Shown one piece after another: positions 13,207 through 20,306 of a stretch of DNA of 49,802 bases. Every line of letters starts with the position of its first letter. Within the stretch, counting starts at the first letter, position 1. The stretch lies in the IMG/VR virus record IMGVR_UViG_3300026332_000001, positions 1 through 49,802 of that record; one strand, 5' to 3'. The position numbers were made by a program, and so were the translations under genes. This DNA comes from a virus. The notes under the pieces were generated by a model that was given only the letters and a program-made list of their open reading frames with translations, had not been told where the DNA came from and searched no databases.

Positions 13207-14361
13207 TTATTCATAATCACGGATTACTACGCCAGTCGGGAACTGTGGTAGCAGTGTTCTCTTGTATCGGGTCTGGTAGCTTACAGTGATACCCTTGCTG
13301 ATGTAAAGCTCTTTGTTCTCTAGATACTCAGCTCTTTGAGCCATTGAACCCAGTGTAACAGTGAACGTCCTTTCGTTCAAGTCATTTCTTACTCTAAACG
13401 CAGAGCCATCATCTTTGTTAGGCTCAACATCAAGGATCAAGAACTCGCTGTCAAGGAATTCCTTATACTTCTGAAGGTCAGCAGAACGTTTACCAGACTC
13501 GTACAACCCGATAAAGTTACGTAGCATAATACCTTCGTAGCCCAAGCCCACAGCAACTTTGTGCTTGACCTTCATATCCGCTTCACTAGCGATGTAGAAA
13601 TACTCAGTGATTTGAATATGTGGCGATACTACAGGAATACTGCACAAGCTGTCAAGCTCTTTCACACGTTCAGAGAACGGTTTGTCAGTCACAACGTCAA
13701 AGATGTGGAACTGAAGCTTAGGACGCAGTTCATGGATGTGCTCCGCTTCAACGATAGCAGCGTAGTTATCATCAGAGACAACCTTACTGTACTTACGTCG
13801 AGCCTTGTCAATCTCCTTCTGAGTATCAGTACGCTTTACAGCAGACACAATATCCTGAAGCTCTTCACCATGCACATAGATTTCACCATCCCAGATGTCG
13901 CCATCTTGCATATGGATCGTCAGCAAGGATGCAAGATGAGGGACATCCCACAACTGAGACGTGCGAGACTCAATAGTGACTATGCCATCACGCTTCTTCG
14001 CCAGTGCACGAACACCATCATACTTCACAGAGCCGTAGCATGGATACACTACACGATGACCCTGCTTACGGTAGTCTGCTGCAAGCATAGCCAAGATATT
14101 AAGGTTCTCAAGATCAGTCTTGTTCTCACAGTAGTTCTTGTCTTCTTGCTTCTTGATGCGGGCATTGGCTTCTAGTACAGCCTGCTCGTAGGCGCTACGG
14201 CCTTGCTTACCCTCTGTTATATATTCAACCCTCTCGGTCATCTTACCACCAACCTTACCGTGACTGATTTTGATCTTCGCCTGTGGCGCTTGATCAACAA
14301 CCTCGATAGTCCAAATCTTGATACCGCCCTTCTTGTCTTTACCATACAAAGTCTTGATCAT
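13207..14361 (-). CDS. ATP-dependent DNA ligase with WGR-like N-terminus
   Basis: A 384-residue ligase. Residues about 1-75 resemble a WGR domain (KIWTIEV..., HGKVGGKMTERVEYITEGKQGRS). The nucleotidyltransferase core follows: motif I SVKYDGVRAL near residue 112 with the catalytic Lys, motif III DGEIYVHG near 158, and motif IV YEGIMLR near 274. A C-terminal OB-fold part contains SAFRVRNDLNERTFTVTLGS. It seals nicks during phage replication and repair. The WGR-ligase fusion is seen in some large phages. Confidence 0.88.
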   Translation of the reverse strand: MIKTLYGKDKKGGIKIWTIEVVDQAPQAKIKISHGKVGGKMTERVEYITEGKQGRSAYEQAVLEANARIKKQEDKNYCENKTDLENLNILAMLAADYRKQGHRVVYPCYGSVKYDGVRALAKKRDGIVTIESRTSQLWDVPHLASLLTIHMQDGDIWDGEIYVHGEELQDIVSAVKRTDTQKEIDKARRKYSKVVSDDNYAAIVEAEHIHELRPKLQFHIFDVVTDKPFSERVKELDSLCSIPVVSPHIQITEYFYIASEADMKVKHKVAVGLGYEGIMLRNFIGLYESGKRSADLQKYKEFLDSEFLILDVEPNKDDGSAFRVRNDLNERTFTVTLGSMAQRAEYLENKELYISKGITVSYQTRYKRTLLPQFPTGVVIRDYE

Positions 14362-14678
14362 ACCTTACCTCCTTTCCAGTGCCAAGGACAGTCACTCACG
14401 CGATAACGATCCGCAGTGTGTCCGAACAGTTCGAAGTTGTCCATTCGTGGGCATGTACAGCCTTTGATTTCCAACTGGTAACGGTGGAACTTGGCATCCT
14501 GTGGGAATTTCCAAAGCTTCTGTAGATCAAATTCGATCTTACGTACTTGTGCTTCTGGTGAGTTCCATTCACTTGGATTCGACAGCACAGAGAAGAGTTC
14601 TTCATACTTCTGGTCTAAGCGTTGTCGATCTACAGCAGAGATACCCTGCTTATCAGCTAGTGCTTCATTATAATGCAT
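14358..14678 (-). CDS. Hypothetical protein with Cys/His cluster
   Basis: A 106-residue protein with a helical N-terminal half (RQRLDQKYEELFSVL) and a C-terminal cluster CTCP ... GHTADRYRVSDCPWHW that could coordinate zinc. It overlaps the DNA ligase start by 4 bases and the deaminase gene by 11 bases. No family recognised. Confidence 0.65.
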   Translation of the reverse strand: MHYNEALADKQGISAVDRQRLDQKYEELFSVLSNPSEWNSPEAQVRKIEFDLQKLWKFPQDAKFHRYQLEIKGCTCPRMDNFELFGHTADRYRVSDCPWHWKGGKV

Positions 14679-15069
14679 ACTTCACTACCTCCACGCCATA
14701 TTTGATAAGATATTCCAAGCCCTCTGTTCTACGGTAGGCATCTTTGTATACTACACGACGAACCCCAGCTCTTACAAGCAGTTTGGAGCATTCCAGACAG
14801 GGCGAGAGCGTGACGTACATTGTAGCACCAGAGGTCGATAATCCCTGCTCCAGACATTTCCCCAAACTATTAAGTTCGGCATGTATAACTTCTGGGTTCC
14901 CATCAGGATGGAATTCCCATTCATTAGGTCCACCACTCGCATGCCCGTTGAGGCCGGGAGAAACGATTCCACTTGCCAGTACCAAAGCGCAGCCGACCTG
15001 AGTCCTTGGGCACTTAGATTTAGCAGCGAATGCTTCCGCCGTTTGCATATACGATTCGTCATAGTTCAT
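14668..15069 (-). CDS. Deoxycytidylate (dCMP) deaminase-like protein
   Basis: A 133-residue zinc deaminase of the cytidine/deoxycytidylate family. The HAELNS motif near residue 63 carries the metal His and catalytic Glu, and SPCLECSKLL near residue 92 the two metal Cys. An extra GLNGHASGG loop precedes them. It converts dCMP to dUMP for thymidylate supply, as in many lytic phages. The start overlaps the upstream gene (ATGA). Confidence 0.85.
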   Translation of the reverse strand: MNYDESYMQTAEAFAAKSKCPRTQVGCALVLASGIVSPGLNGHASGGPNEWEFHPDGNPEVIHAELNSLGKCLEQGLSTSGATMYVTLSPCLECSKLLVRAGVRRVVYKDAYRRTEGLEYLIKYGVEVVKYAL

Positions 15070-15260
15070 CTCACCTCCTTATGCCTAAACCTATCTTGAT
15101 ATGTCTTTAATGACATACATTCTAGTGACTCTCTCCAGCTCATGATCCACAAGCCTCGATTAAGGACGGCATAAACCTCACCGTCCCAACCGCCCATCTT
15201 TTCGATGGGCTCCTTCTTGTATGCACACCACGTGCCACAAGGATGTTGGGCGATCCACAT
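15066..15260 (-). CDS. Small hypothetical protein
   Basis: A 64-residue protein rich in Trp and Cys at the N-terminus (WIAQHPCGTWCAYKK), followed by a charged tail. Part of a run of overlapping small genes upstream of the deaminase. A GCCCATC/GATGGGC hairpin lies within it but has no T-run. No family recognised. Confidence 0.6.
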   Translation of the reverse strand: MWIAQHPCGTWCAYKKEPIEKMGGWDGEVYAVLNRGLWIMSWRESLECMSLKTYQDRFRHKEVR

Positions 15261-15481
15261 TAGCCATACACCACAACTGCATTGATAGGTAGAGGCTCTT
15301 TACGCTGGTCATTGTCATCTTTGTGAACCTCTTCCAGATAGCGTTCTGTTAGGTCTTCAATGATGCAGGTGTCAAGACCTTCAGCCTTGAACATCTTGTT
15401 GCAATCACCAAATACAATCTCAACATCACCAACTTCTTTGTGCAATGCGATAGCTTGTGCAATCATATCAAGCAATTTCAT
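15260..15481 (-). CDS. Small hypothetical protein
   Basis: A 73-residue acidic protein, likely alpha/beta (MKLLDMIAQAIALHKEVGDVEIVFGD). It shares a base with the next gene and overlaps the previous stop (ATGA). No family recognised. Confidence 0.65.
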   Translation of the reverse strand: MKLLDMIAQAIALHKEVGDVEIVFGDCNKMFKAEGLDTCIIEDLTERYLEEVHKDDNDQRKEPLPINAVVVYG

Positions 15482-15822
15482 CGTTTCTGTCCTCTGCGAG
15501 TTGCGGTTCCGAAGGCAGGCTTGCTGTCTTCTCCAAGTGGTTTGCCCTTCTGCAAGCGGCTTGTATTTACAGAGTAGCGCCCCTTTCCGTATTCAGTGTC
15601 AACCCATTCTTGAGCTGTTGCACGTTTCGCTGTGTGGATGAACACATAATCACCCATAGCATCTTTGATAAAGAATGTAGCTGGTGGGATGAACTCCCAT
15701 TTGGCGAATTCTGTGTACGATACCAGTGTCACCTTCTGCTTGTCAACCACGTAGGCTGTGTAGATAAGCTCTTTCAGAGCCATCTTGGCAAGCACTTGTT
15801 CCATCAGGCAAACCTTACTCAT
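15478..15822 (-). CDS. Hypothetical protein with basic tail
   Basis: A 114-residue protein. The core (TAYVVDKQKVTLVSYTEFAKWEF) is likely beta-rich, and the last 30 residues are Lys/Arg/Thr-rich and possibly disordered or nucleic-acid-binding. It overlaps neighbours at both ends. No family recognised. Confidence 0.65.
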   Translation of the reverse strand: MSKVCLMEQVLAKMALKELIYTAYVVDKQKVTLVSYTEFAKWEFIPPATFFIKDAMGDYVFIHTAKRATAQEWVDTEYGKGRYSVNTSRLQKGKPLGEDSKPAFGTATRRGQKR

Positions 15823-15973
15823 CGTTCTTCTTCCCTACGGCAGCACCAACGATGTATTTGATCAGCTTGAGCTTGTCTTCTGGCGTAGGTACATAATCCG
15901 AGGTCAGGATCGTGTTGATGGTTAGGAGGGCAATTTCGTTAATCTGAATCTGAAGCTCTGGTACTGTGCTCAT
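15815..15973 (-). CDS. Small hypothetical protein
   Basis: A 52-residue helical protein (TVPELQIQINEIALLTINTIL). I start it at 15973, which has GGAGG 7 bases upstream; an upstream ATG at 15997 would place the start inside the terminator after clpP. First gene of the operon that follows that terminator. Confidence 0.65.
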   Translation of the reverse strand: MSTVPELQIQINEIALLTINTILTSDYVPTPEDKLKLIKYIVGAAVGKKNDE

Positions 15974-15995
15974 AAAAATCCTCCAAACAGTAGGC

Positions 15996-16030
15996 ATAAA
16001 AATGGCCAGCTACTTTTTACGGTGGCTGGC
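15996..16030 (-). terminator. Rho-independent terminator after the ClpP-like gene
   Basis: On the minus strand GCCAGCCAC pairs with GTAGCTGGC (one G-T pair) across an A/T loop, followed by ATTTTTATG. It lies 15 bases after the ClpP-like stop. Confidence 0.8.
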
Positions 16031-16044
16031 TCATGGGGTCCATC

Positions 16045-16650
16045 TTAATCGTCGAACGGGTCTGTGTCAACCACTTCTTCGTCTTCCTGATCATACGCAT
16101 CACGCACAGCTTGGCGGTATTGAGAGTAGGCACACAGGCGTTGAGCAAGCTCTTCACCTTCGAAATAGACCTCACGACCGTCCAACACCTTCAGGATTTC
16201 TTCTTCAGAGAGGAATCCAGTGTAAGACAGACGCACATAACGCTCAATCATCTTGTCGTTGTGAGCAACGTTGGCTTTGATGTGTGGTGCCATACCATAG
16301 TAGCCATAACTTCCTGTGTGTACCATGAAAGACGACATATCGTCAATCTCCCACTCTTCACAAGCTAAGGCGATTGCCGTTCCTGCGGAGGCACAGGTTG
16401 GTCCAATGTAGGCAACTGTGTGTGCAGGACAGCGAGCAATAGCACGACAGAGCATGTGAGCCGTATCAACGGAGCCACCCGGTGTAACAATGTCAATGTG
16501 GATAACATCACGCTCTCCTGCTCCTGCAAACAACTGGAACTCATCTTCGAAGTCATCGACTTCAGTGATAGGACGTGCCAGTCTCAGGTGGTATTCATTT
16601 ACAACATGAGAATTCATCATGATGCGGTTTGGTTTGTTATCTTCAATCAC
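16045..16650 (-). CDS. ClpP-like serine protease
   Basis: A 201-residue protein of the ClpP/crotonase fold. IDIVTPGGSVDTA near residue 52 is the oxyanion-hole Gly-Gly region, GPTCASAGTAIALA near 83-96 carries the nucleophile Ser, and MSSFMVHTGSYG near 108 the catalytic His. The Asp is probably in the later helical segment. ClpP-like phage enzymes often act as prohead proteases, but this phage has a separate XkdF-type protease in its head operon and this gene is in the early arm, so a regulatory or defence-related proteolytic role is possible. It overlaps phoH. Confidence 0.8.
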   Translation of the reverse strand: MIEDNKPNRIMMNSHVVNEYHLRLARPITEVDDFEDEFQLFAGAGERDVIHIDIVTPGGSVDTAHMLCRAIARCPAHTVAYIGPTCASAGTAIALACEEWEIDDMSSFMVHTGSYGYYGMAPHIKANVAHNDKMIERYVRLSYTGFLSEEEILKVLDGREVYFEGEELAQRLCAYSQYRQAVRDAYDQEDEEVVDTDPFDD

Positions 16651-17408
16651 TGTACACCCTCCTTATGAAGTGCGATGATCCATTGCTTACAAGCATCGGA
16701 ACGCTCAATATCGTTGACATGATTGAAGTCTACGAACCCACATTGCAGATTGGTATATTTCTCAGTCATCTGTGTTAGGAACTTTAGACCGCTACGATCC
16801 TTCAATTCGGATTGTCCAACATCACCACTGATCACCATCTTGCAACCCTTACCTTGACGGGTAACGATCTTTACAGCTTCATCAATTGTAATGTCTTCAC
16901 CTTCATCTACAATGAAGAAGCAATTTTCAGCACTGAATCCCTTAACAACTTCAAGAGGTACATACTGGATATTGCCATTCTCAATTGCAGTTTCTAGTCC
17001 ACCAGCAGTCAGGCGGTCACGGAGGATGTTGATAACTGGCATTAGCCACATCTCCATCTTCTCGATTGCAGACCCTTTGAACATTCCGAGAGACTTGCTG
17101 TTGGATACGTTAGGACGAACGAACACGATCTTGTCGATTGTACCTTTAAGGTAGGCATCACATGCCATGACTGTCGGAATGTACGTCTTAGATGTCCCTG
17201 CAAAGCCTGTAGCGATGGTGAGGGGGTTTTCGTTGATAGACTGAATGTACGCACGTTGCTTCTCATTGCGTGGCAGCAGTGGCTTAGTGTTGGCTTGTGT
17301 ACGGCCTTCTTCACGTGCTTCAGTAAACTTAGGCTTGACCTCACGTCCACGTTCTTCCTTCTCTTCCCAACGTTTACCGATAACTTTTGCTTGGTTTCGT
17401 TTAGCCAT
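16647..17408 (-). CDS. phoH: PhoH-family ATPase
   Basis: A 253-residue PhoH-type P-loop ATPase. After a basic N-terminal tail, residues about 67-75 give Walker A (GFAGTSKT), KIVFVRPNV follows, and FIVDEGEDI near 165 is Walker B. SGDVGQSELKDRSG near 195 is the conserved PhoH C-terminal motif. The family is widespread in phages; ATPase/helicase activity linked to RNA is proposed. A good AGGTG-type ribosome site precedes the ATG, after the terminator at 17421-17440. Confidence 0.88.
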   Translation of the reverse strand: MAKRNQAKVIGKRWEEKEERGREVKPKFTEAREEGRTQANTKPLLPRNEKQRAYIQSINENPLTIATGFAGTSKTYIPTVMACDAYLKGTIDKIVFVRPNVSNSKSLGMFKGSAIEKMEMWLMPVINILRDRLTAGGLETAIENGNIQYVPLEVVKGFSAENCFFIVDEGEDITIDEAVKIVTRQGKGCKMVISGDVGQSELKDRSGLKFLTQMTEKYTNLQCGFVDFNHVNDIERSDACKQWIIALHKEGVQ

Positions 17409-17420
17409 TATGCACCTCCA

Positions 17421-17440
17421 TGAAAGCGGGGCGAAGCCCC
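17421..17440 (-). terminator. Rho-independent terminator
   Basis: On the minus strand GGGGC, TTC loop and GCCCC are followed by GCTTTC, just after the stop of the gene at 17447. A compact stem with a modest T-run. Confidence 0.65.
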
Positions 17441-17446
17441 AAACAA

Positions 17447-17839
17447 TTAAGAAGCGAGGTCTGCCAGATGGGCAGCTTCTTCCTCTTTACCGAACGACTC
17501 ATCAGTCGGGATAAGTCTTGCAAGAATATCAATCAACGAATCATTTACTACATCATTCACTTGGTGAGAAGCTACGATCACTTGTTGGAACTCTTCGCTC
17601 TTCATCAGCTTGTCGATGCGTTTGATTGCAGCGAAGTCCACACGTTGTAGGAAAGACTGTCCAACGAGTTCTGTAAACTCTGTCAGGTCTTGCATATCAA
17701 TTAGCTTGTTGGCAAGCTCAGGAGTGAACTCAAAGCCTTGTGCATGTAGGATTGGGAACAGAGCGTTACCCACAGAGTTCTTTGCAAACTCTACGAAGAA
17801 TTCACGTTGTGCTTTGGTTAGACGTTTTGCTTCAGTCAT
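17447..17839 (-). CDS. Hypothetical helical protein
   Basis: A 130-residue, strongly helical, acidic protein (TKAQREFFVEFAKNSVGNALF, later KRIDKLMKSEEFQQVIVASHQ). I start it at 17839 where GGAGG lies 7 bases upstream. It overlaps the next upstream gene by 8 bases and is followed by a terminator. No family recognised. Confidence 0.7.
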   Translation of the reverse strand: MTEAKRLTKAQREFFVEFAKNSVGNALFPILHAQGFEFTPELANKLIDMQDLTEFTELVGQSFLQRVDFAAIKRIDKLMKSEEFQQVIVASHQVNDVVNDSLIDILARLIPTDESFGKEEEAAHLADLAS

Positions 17840-18266
17840 TATATGCCTCCATTTCATTAATTGTTGGTTCAGCTTTCAAAGCCTTCTTTGCAGTGGCTTT
17901 CTTAACTTCTTTTTGTTCGACGGGAGCAGCTTTAGCTGCAATTTCCATCTCAATACTCTTCAGACCTAGTTCATCGAAATAGTGTTTGCCACCATCTTTG
18001 AATGTGTAACCTGCCAGTACATAATTCTCAAGCAGCATCACGAAGTGCATTGGATCATAGTGCTCAACCATCCCAGAGGCTTCAGAAGAGATGATCACGC
18101 CTCCACGGGGCTCACCCTTGAATAGTCGCATTGTGTTGCCGTACAAGCCAAACTGAGGGTATCCAGCATTGCTGTTCTGTACGAGGTAGCCTTGTCCGAT
18201 GGCTTCACAGATGGCCTTGACGAAGACGATAGGATTATGCTCTACTACATCAACGTAGTCGGTCAT
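17832..18266 (-). CDS. Hypothetical protein, first gene of the leftward arm
   Basis: A 144-residue protein. The N-terminal about 100 residues are alpha/beta (FVKAICEAIGQGYLVQNSNAGY, HYDPMHFVMLLENYVLAGYTF), and the C-terminal 40 are a Lys/Ala-rich linker ending in an acidic tail. It is the first leftward gene after the promoter at 18297-18325, with CAGGGAG before the ATG, so it is likely among the earliest expressed. No family recognised. Confidence 0.7.
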   Translation of the reverse strand: MTDYVDVVEHNPIVFVKAICEAIGQGYLVQNSNAGYPQFGLYGNTMRLFKGEPRGGVIISSEASGMVEHYDPMHFVMLLENYVLAGYTFKDGGKHYFDELGLKSIEMEIAAKAAPVEQKEVKKATAKKALKAEPTINEMEAYND

Positions 18267-18296
18267 AGGGTTCTCCCTGTTATTGATTAAGTCCTG

Positions 18297-18325
18297 ATAG
18301 TAACACTGAGAATGTCCTATGTCAA
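18297..18325 (-). promoter_or_regulatory. Leftward early promoter
   Basis: TTGACA (18320-18325) and TACTAT (18297-18302), spacer 17, on the minus strand, about 30 bases ahead of the first leftward gene. It stands back to back with a rightward promoter 5 bases away. Confidence 0.8.
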
Positions 18326-18329
18326 TAGC

Positions 18330-18357
18330 TTGACAGAAAGAATTTATGTGTTAGTAT
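18330..18357 (+). promoter_or_regulatory. Rightward promoter
   Basis: TTGACA (18330-18335) and TAGTAT (18352-18357), spacer 16, on the plus strand. The extended -35 GCTTGACAGAA is shared with the promoters at 19376 and 20964. It would transcribe the structured region at 18361-18630 and the HNH gene. Confidence 0.75.
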
Positions 18358-18360
18358 GGG

Positions 18361-18630
18361 TCATCTGATGGAGAGATATGTCGATTCCACTCACCGGCCA
18401 TCAGGGAACACGCCTATGAAGAGGATGCTACTGGGCAAGCTGAGTCTAATCTGTTTAAAGCGTAGCGACGACACCGTAAGGTGGAATGAACAGAACCTGA
18501 GCGTAAAAGCTCTCCAGCACATGCTGGCCGAATGCAATCTCAATCTACGAGAGGCATAGAAGGTAGACCAAGGTTACGTCTTAGGCGATTAAATTCGTGT
18601 GGCGTTTCCTTGGGACGGTCTACCTTTCCG
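18361..18630 (+). ncRNA. Candidate structured RNA upstream of the HNH gene
   Basis: About 320 bases without a convincing gene follow a good promoter and hold a chain of perfect or near-perfect helices. These are CTGATGG (18365) / CCATCAG (18398); CACC-GTAA-GGTG with a GNRA loop (18472-18483); GAGC / GCTC (18499-18512); CCAGC-ACAT-GCTGG (18514-18527); ATGC..TCTC / GAGA..GCAT (18532-18557); and a long closing stem GGTAGACC (18562-18569) / GGTCTACC (18617-18624) with inner ACGTC / GGCGT pairs. ATTCCAC (18384) can also pair with GTGGAAT (18481), suggesting a pseudoknot or switch. A 67-codon frame crosses it but lacks a ribosome site. I do not recognise the family. Confidence 0.5.
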
Positions 18631-18682
18631 ATACAAAACTCATCTACGAGATAGATCAACAACCAATACAGGAACCAATAAG

Positions 18683-19171
18683 ATGAATATAAAAAGATTG
18701 AAGGAGGTGTTCTATGTAGATTACGAAAATGGATTACTGATTCGTAATGTGCGATGTGGAAGATTCCCTAAAGATAGTGCAGCAGGTTCATCCTCTGCTT
18801 ACAGTAAAGTCTATGTTGACAAAGAACACATCTATGTACACAAGGCAATATGGTCAATCCATCATGGGTATATTCCTGATGAAACCATTGATCACATTGA
18901 CACCAACACAACAAACAACAAAATTGGCAACCTACGCATTGCCACCAGAAGCCAACAGCAGCACAACACAGGCGTAAGGTCTACCAACTCTACAGGGGTT
19001 AAAGGGGTGAGCCTGTGTAAGCTCACAGGACTATATAGAGCAGAACTTAAACTGAATCATAAACGGGTCTTTGATAAAAGATTCAATACAATCGAAGAAG
19101 CTAAGGAAGCCTTGGACATTGCAAGGAGAGAATTTCATGGCGACTTCACCAATAATGGAGAAAAGCTATGA
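18683..19171 (+). CDS. HNH homing endonuclease with AP2 domain
   Basis: A 162-residue free-standing homing endonuclease. The N-terminal part ends in the HNH core: VHKAIWSIHHG (about 53-63), IDHIDTNTTNNKIGNLRIAT (about 71-90). It is followed by an AP2/ERF-like DNA-binding segment (STGVKGVSLCKLTGLYRAELKL and a KEALDIARREF helix). I start it at 18683; an upstream in-frame ATG at 18599 lies inside the structured RNA. Such genes invade phage genomes between functional modules. Its stop overlaps the next start (TATGAG). Confidence 0.85.
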   Translation: MNIKRLKEVFYVDYENGLLIRNVRCGRFPKDSAAGSSSAYSKVYVDKEHIYVHKAIWSIHHGYIPDETIDHIDTNTTNNKIGNLRIATRSQQQHNTGVRSTNSTGVKGVSLCKLTGLYRAELKLNHKRVFDKRFNTIEEAKEALDIARREFHGDFTNNGEKL

Positions 19172-19365
19172 GTCGTTGCAAATCTTGTGATGTACCACTA
19201 CTGAATAATGATAGCCCCGCTTGGAATAGACTCGCACATAAAGAGGAAGACCTTTGTAGTGTGTGCAGAAATCTTGTATACAATTCATACACAGAAAGAG
19301 AGTATGTGTGCGGACGATATCCGACGAACGGAGTGACAACACCACTACCAATCAGAGAAAGTTGA
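19168..19365 (+). CDS. Small zinc-ribbon protein
   Basis: A 65-residue protein with two CxxC pairs (CKSC at residues 4-7, CSVC near 30-33), forming a likely zinc ribbon, and a Thr/Pro-rich C-terminus. Similar small zinc-ribbon proteins are common near late-gene regions of tailed phages. It starts within the HNH stop codon, so its original start region may have been replaced when the endonuclease inserted. Function unknown. Confidence 0.7.
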   Translation: MSRCKSCDVPLLNNDSPAWNRLAHKEEDLCSVCRNLVYNSYTEREYVCGRYPTNGVTTPLPIRES

Positions 19366-19375
19366 TAAATAGGGC

Positions 19376-19403
19376 TTGACAGAAGGTGCAATCATGTTAT
19401 ACT
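19376..19403 (+). promoter_or_regulatory. Promoter for the putative small terminase / tRNA array
   Basis: TTGACA (19376-19381) and TATACT (19398-19403), spacer 16, with the extended GCTTGACAGAA -35. It probably initiates the transcript carrying the gene at 19519 and the tRNAs beyond. Confidence 0.8.
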
Positions 19404-19410
19404 GTTTGTA

Positions 19411-19495
19411 CTTAGAGGGATATTCTCTCATAAAAGTTACGTGAGTGGAGCATATCTGTTTCCTCCTCCTTTCGGGTAGTAAGTCTACCACTCAC
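19411..19495 (+). promoter_or_regulatory. Structured 5-prime leader
   Basis: Just after the promoter, GAGGGATATTCTCTC can fold into a small hairpin, followed by a strong stem GTGAGTGG (19441-19448) / CCACTCAC (19488-19495) enclosing about 39 bases with an inner GTAG / CTAC pair. The enclosed strand contains TTTCCTCCTCC, complementary to a ribosome site such as the GGAG before 19519, so the leader may control translation. Not a known riboswitch as far as I can tell. Confidence 0.45.
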
Positions 19496-19518
19496 AATTA
19501 TTCAGAATGGAGAATAGC

Positions 19519-19836
19519 ATGGAACAGAAGAACAAGGGTGGTCGTCCTACGAAAGCCGAAATGGCAGCAAGAGGGATTACCAAGACAGAATTAGATGTAG
19601 CATTGAAGATTCTTAAAAAGATTTTTGGAAATGCTATTGACACGATGATCGAAATCAGCGATGATGTATCCCTGACGATCAAAGAGAGATTCAGAATGAA
19701 ACAAGAGCTTGTAAATATGTACCACATGCTGTATAAATCTGACATCGCTATTAAGATGCAGCTAGCAAAAGGTGGTGAAGCTCCAGACGAACTTGATGAG
19801 AAGCCATTGGCTCCAGTATTCAACTTCGCTAAATAA
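19519..19836 (+). CDS. Putative terminase small subunit / DNA-binding protein
   Basis: A 105-residue protein. It begins with a basic AT-hook-like KNKGGRPTKAEMAARG segment typical of small terminases and other phage DNA-binding proteins, then helical segments (ALKILKKIFGNAIDTMIEI, LTIKERFRMKQELVNMYHML). I chose 19519 because GGAG lies 6 bases upstream; an ATG 12 bases earlier has no ribosome site. The large terminase is 7 kb downstream beyond the tRNA array, so the small-subunit call is tentative. Confidence 0.5.
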   Translation: MEQKNKGGRPTKAEMAARGITKTELDVALKILKKIFGNAIDTMIEISDDVSLTIKERFRMKQELVNMYHMLYKSDIAIKMQLAKGGEAPDELDEKPLAPVFNFAK

Positions 19837-19840
19837 TAAA

Positions 19841-19916
19841 GGGACGCAGACCGATCGGTTTAGGTATCAGGCTTTTAACCTGAGTTTGCTTGGTTCGATT
19901 CCAAGGCGTCCCACCA
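19841..19916 (+). tRNA. tRNA-Lys(TTT)
   Basis: GGGACGC / GCGTCCC acceptor, anticodon loop CTTTTAA on a CAGG/CCTG stem, GGTTCGATTCC T-arm, encoded CCA. 76 bases; first gene of the array. Confidence 0.93.
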
Positions 19917-19921
19917 AACAT

Positions 19922-20011
19922 AGAGGATTGTCGGAGTGGCTTATCGACCCTGTTTGCTAAACAGGTGAGGCTTAACGGCCTCCACAGGTTCGAATCCTGT
20001 ATCCTCTGCCA
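19922..20011 (+). tRNA. tRNA-Ser(GCT)
   Basis: AGAGGAT / ATCCTCT acceptor, CCTGT/ACAGG anticodon stem with loop TTGCTAA, long variable arm, T-arm CAGGTTCGAATCCTG, encoded CCA. 90 bases. Confidence 0.93.
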
Positions 20012-20127
20012 AGATGATGGGGTCGCAACCTATAAGAAAACGATGCTCTGTGAGGGTTCTGCGGAGTAACTTCTGGCTAATGTAGTCATCGGGGTACGAG
20101 TCCCCACAGGCAACCTTGAGAATTTAT
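20012..20127 (+). other. Spacer with tRNA T-arm-like relic
   Basis: No gene found. A GGGG-TACGAGT-CCCC arm at 20094-20108 resembles a T-arm, followed by ACAGGCAACC, but no matching 5-prime acceptor strand or anticodon arm is convincing. Probably a decayed tRNA. Confidence 0.35.
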
Positions 20128-20217
20128 GGCGAGCTGGCAGAGTGGTTTAATGCAACTGCCTAGAAAGCAGTCGGGTCAGCAATGGCCCCGTGAGTTCGAA
20201 TCTCACGCTTGCCTCCA
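20128..20217 (+). tRNA. tRNA-Ser with AGA anticodon
   Basis: GGCGAGC / GCTTGCC acceptor, ACTGC/GCAGT anticodon stem with loop CTAGAAA, giving anticodon AGA, long variable arm, encoded CCA. 90 bases. An A at the wobble position is unusual for bacterial serine tRNAs, which normally use GGA or TGA for this box. Confidence 0.88.
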
Positions 20218-20223
20218 AACAGA

Positions 20224-20301
20224 TGGCCCTTGGCGCAACTGGTAGTCGCGTCTCCCTCAAAAGGAGTTCTGTTCTCGGTTCGAATCCGAGAGGGTCAACC
20301 A
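20224..20301 (+). tRNA. tRNA-Leu(CAA) with short variable loop
   Basis: TGGCCCT / AGGGTCA acceptor, CTCC/GGAG anticodon stem (outermost T-T mismatch) with loop CTCAAAA, CTCGGTTCGAATCCGAG T-arm, encoded CCA. Only 78 bases: the long variable arm usual for leucine tRNAs is missing. Confidence 0.85.
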
Positions 20302-20306
20302 AACAA

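Noticed and set aside
13561-14175. 204-codon plus-strand frame opposite the DNA ligase
   Set aside because: The ligase motifs on the minus strand are unambiguous; the opposite frame has no ribosome site or recognisable protein.
18356-18559. 67-codon open frame starting ATG at 18356
   Set aside because: Its start overlaps the promoter -10, there is no ribosome site, and the sequence is dominated by hairpins; treated as part of a structured RNA instead.
18361-19171. Group I intron or HEARO-type element around the HNH gene
   Set aside because: No interrupted gene flanks it, no group I core could be identified by eye, and the HNH protein is of HNH/AP2 type rather than IscB-like. Left as an unassigned structured RNA.
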